Below, piece after piece: positions 63,923-64,000 of a DNA stretch of 64,000 bases. The notes beneath the pieces are model-generated. The model was not told the DNA's origin, ran no database searches, and saw only the letters and a list, made by a program, of their open reading frames with translations. Source of the stretch: Gallaecimonas sp. GXIMD4217 (GTDB lineage: Bacteria; Pseudomonadota; Gammaproteobacteria; Enterobacterales; Gallaecimonadaceae); contig NZ_CP149925.1 of the NCBI RefSeq assembly GCF_038087665.1, positions 2,046,870-2,110,869 of the forward strand, written 5' to 3'. The position numbers and the translations under genes were made by a program. Each line of letters starts with the position of its first letter. Within the stretch, counting starts at the first letter, position 1.

Positions 63923-64000
63923 CCTCTACTTCGAAGAGCGTATCCCTTCGCCGCTGCTGCGTACCTGGCTGGCCTTCAAGGCCAGCCCCATGGCCATGCT
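63909..64000 (+). CDS. sapC: SapC, peptide ABC transporter permease (5' end only)
   Basis: First 30 codons, MPRPNLYFEERIPSPLLRTW and onward, overlapping sapB by 14 bp. Cut by the window end. Identity rests on the N-terminal similarity to SapC and on operon order; sapDF would follow. Confidence 0.85.
   Translation, partial: MPRPNLYFEERIPSPLLRTWLAFKASPMAM

Overview
The window is high-GC chromosomal DNA of a free-living gammaproteobacterium. It carries a canonical Smc in an smc-zipA-ligA cluster (not MukBEF), a cysZ neighbour, a pspF/pspABC/ycjXF/sapABC/tyrR neighbourhood like that of E. coli, and a complete phenylalanine/tyrosine degradation set. This fits an Alteromonadales-type or related lineage; Gallaecimonas is my best guess, from gene content only.

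Layout. 1-303: tail of a tRNA array (partial tRNA, intact tRNA-Val(UAC), decayed third copy). 392-2014: a stand-alone HsdR_N-type nuclease and a GNAT. 2178-8532: a four-gene Wadjet/Mks-type condensin defence operon (SMC ATPase, MukE-like, kleisin-like, Toprim nuclease). 8572-11477: a secreted phosphodiesterase, a small exported protein and an EEP-fold hydrolase. 11706-22074: a small chromosomal integron. Its integrase sits behind a LexA box, and its low-GC cassettes have been invaded by two different IS110-superfamily elements, each inserted in an attC site, and by three IS903-like copies. 22168-30212: BCCT transporter, ppiC, an unusual thioredoxin-like/caspase-like/EF-hand protein, a NYN RNase-like protein, RtcB-archease, membrane proteins and a GntR regulator. 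30722-32260: a secreted M35 metallopeptidase followed by a stand-alone copy of its N-terminal domain. 32297-46698: small membrane proteins, a cupin, an aromatic amino-acid permease, ligA-zipA-smc, cysZ and other small genes. 46763-56098: maiA, fah, hmgA, hppD, an HPP protein with its TetR, tyrR, phhB, phhA and a methionine gamma-lyase-like enzyme. 56195-64000: ycjF-ycjX-pspC-pspB-pspA, divergent pspF, then sapA-sapB-sapC (cut by the window end).

How genes work together. PhhA/PhhB convert Phe to Tyr. After transamination, HppD, HmgA, MaiA and FAH carry 4-hydroxyphenylpyruvate to fumarate and acetoacetate. TyrR is encoded between the two operons and a TyrR-box-like site lies upstream of phhA. 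The Psp genes form an envelope-stress module with PspF as sigma-54 activator.

The most informative region is the integron. Removing the insertions in silico rebuilds two attC sites and the 3' ends of two cassette genes exactly, so the order of events can be read. Short complementarities between the IS noncoding ends and their attC targets suggest bridge-RNA-guided attC targeting; this last point is a hypothesis.
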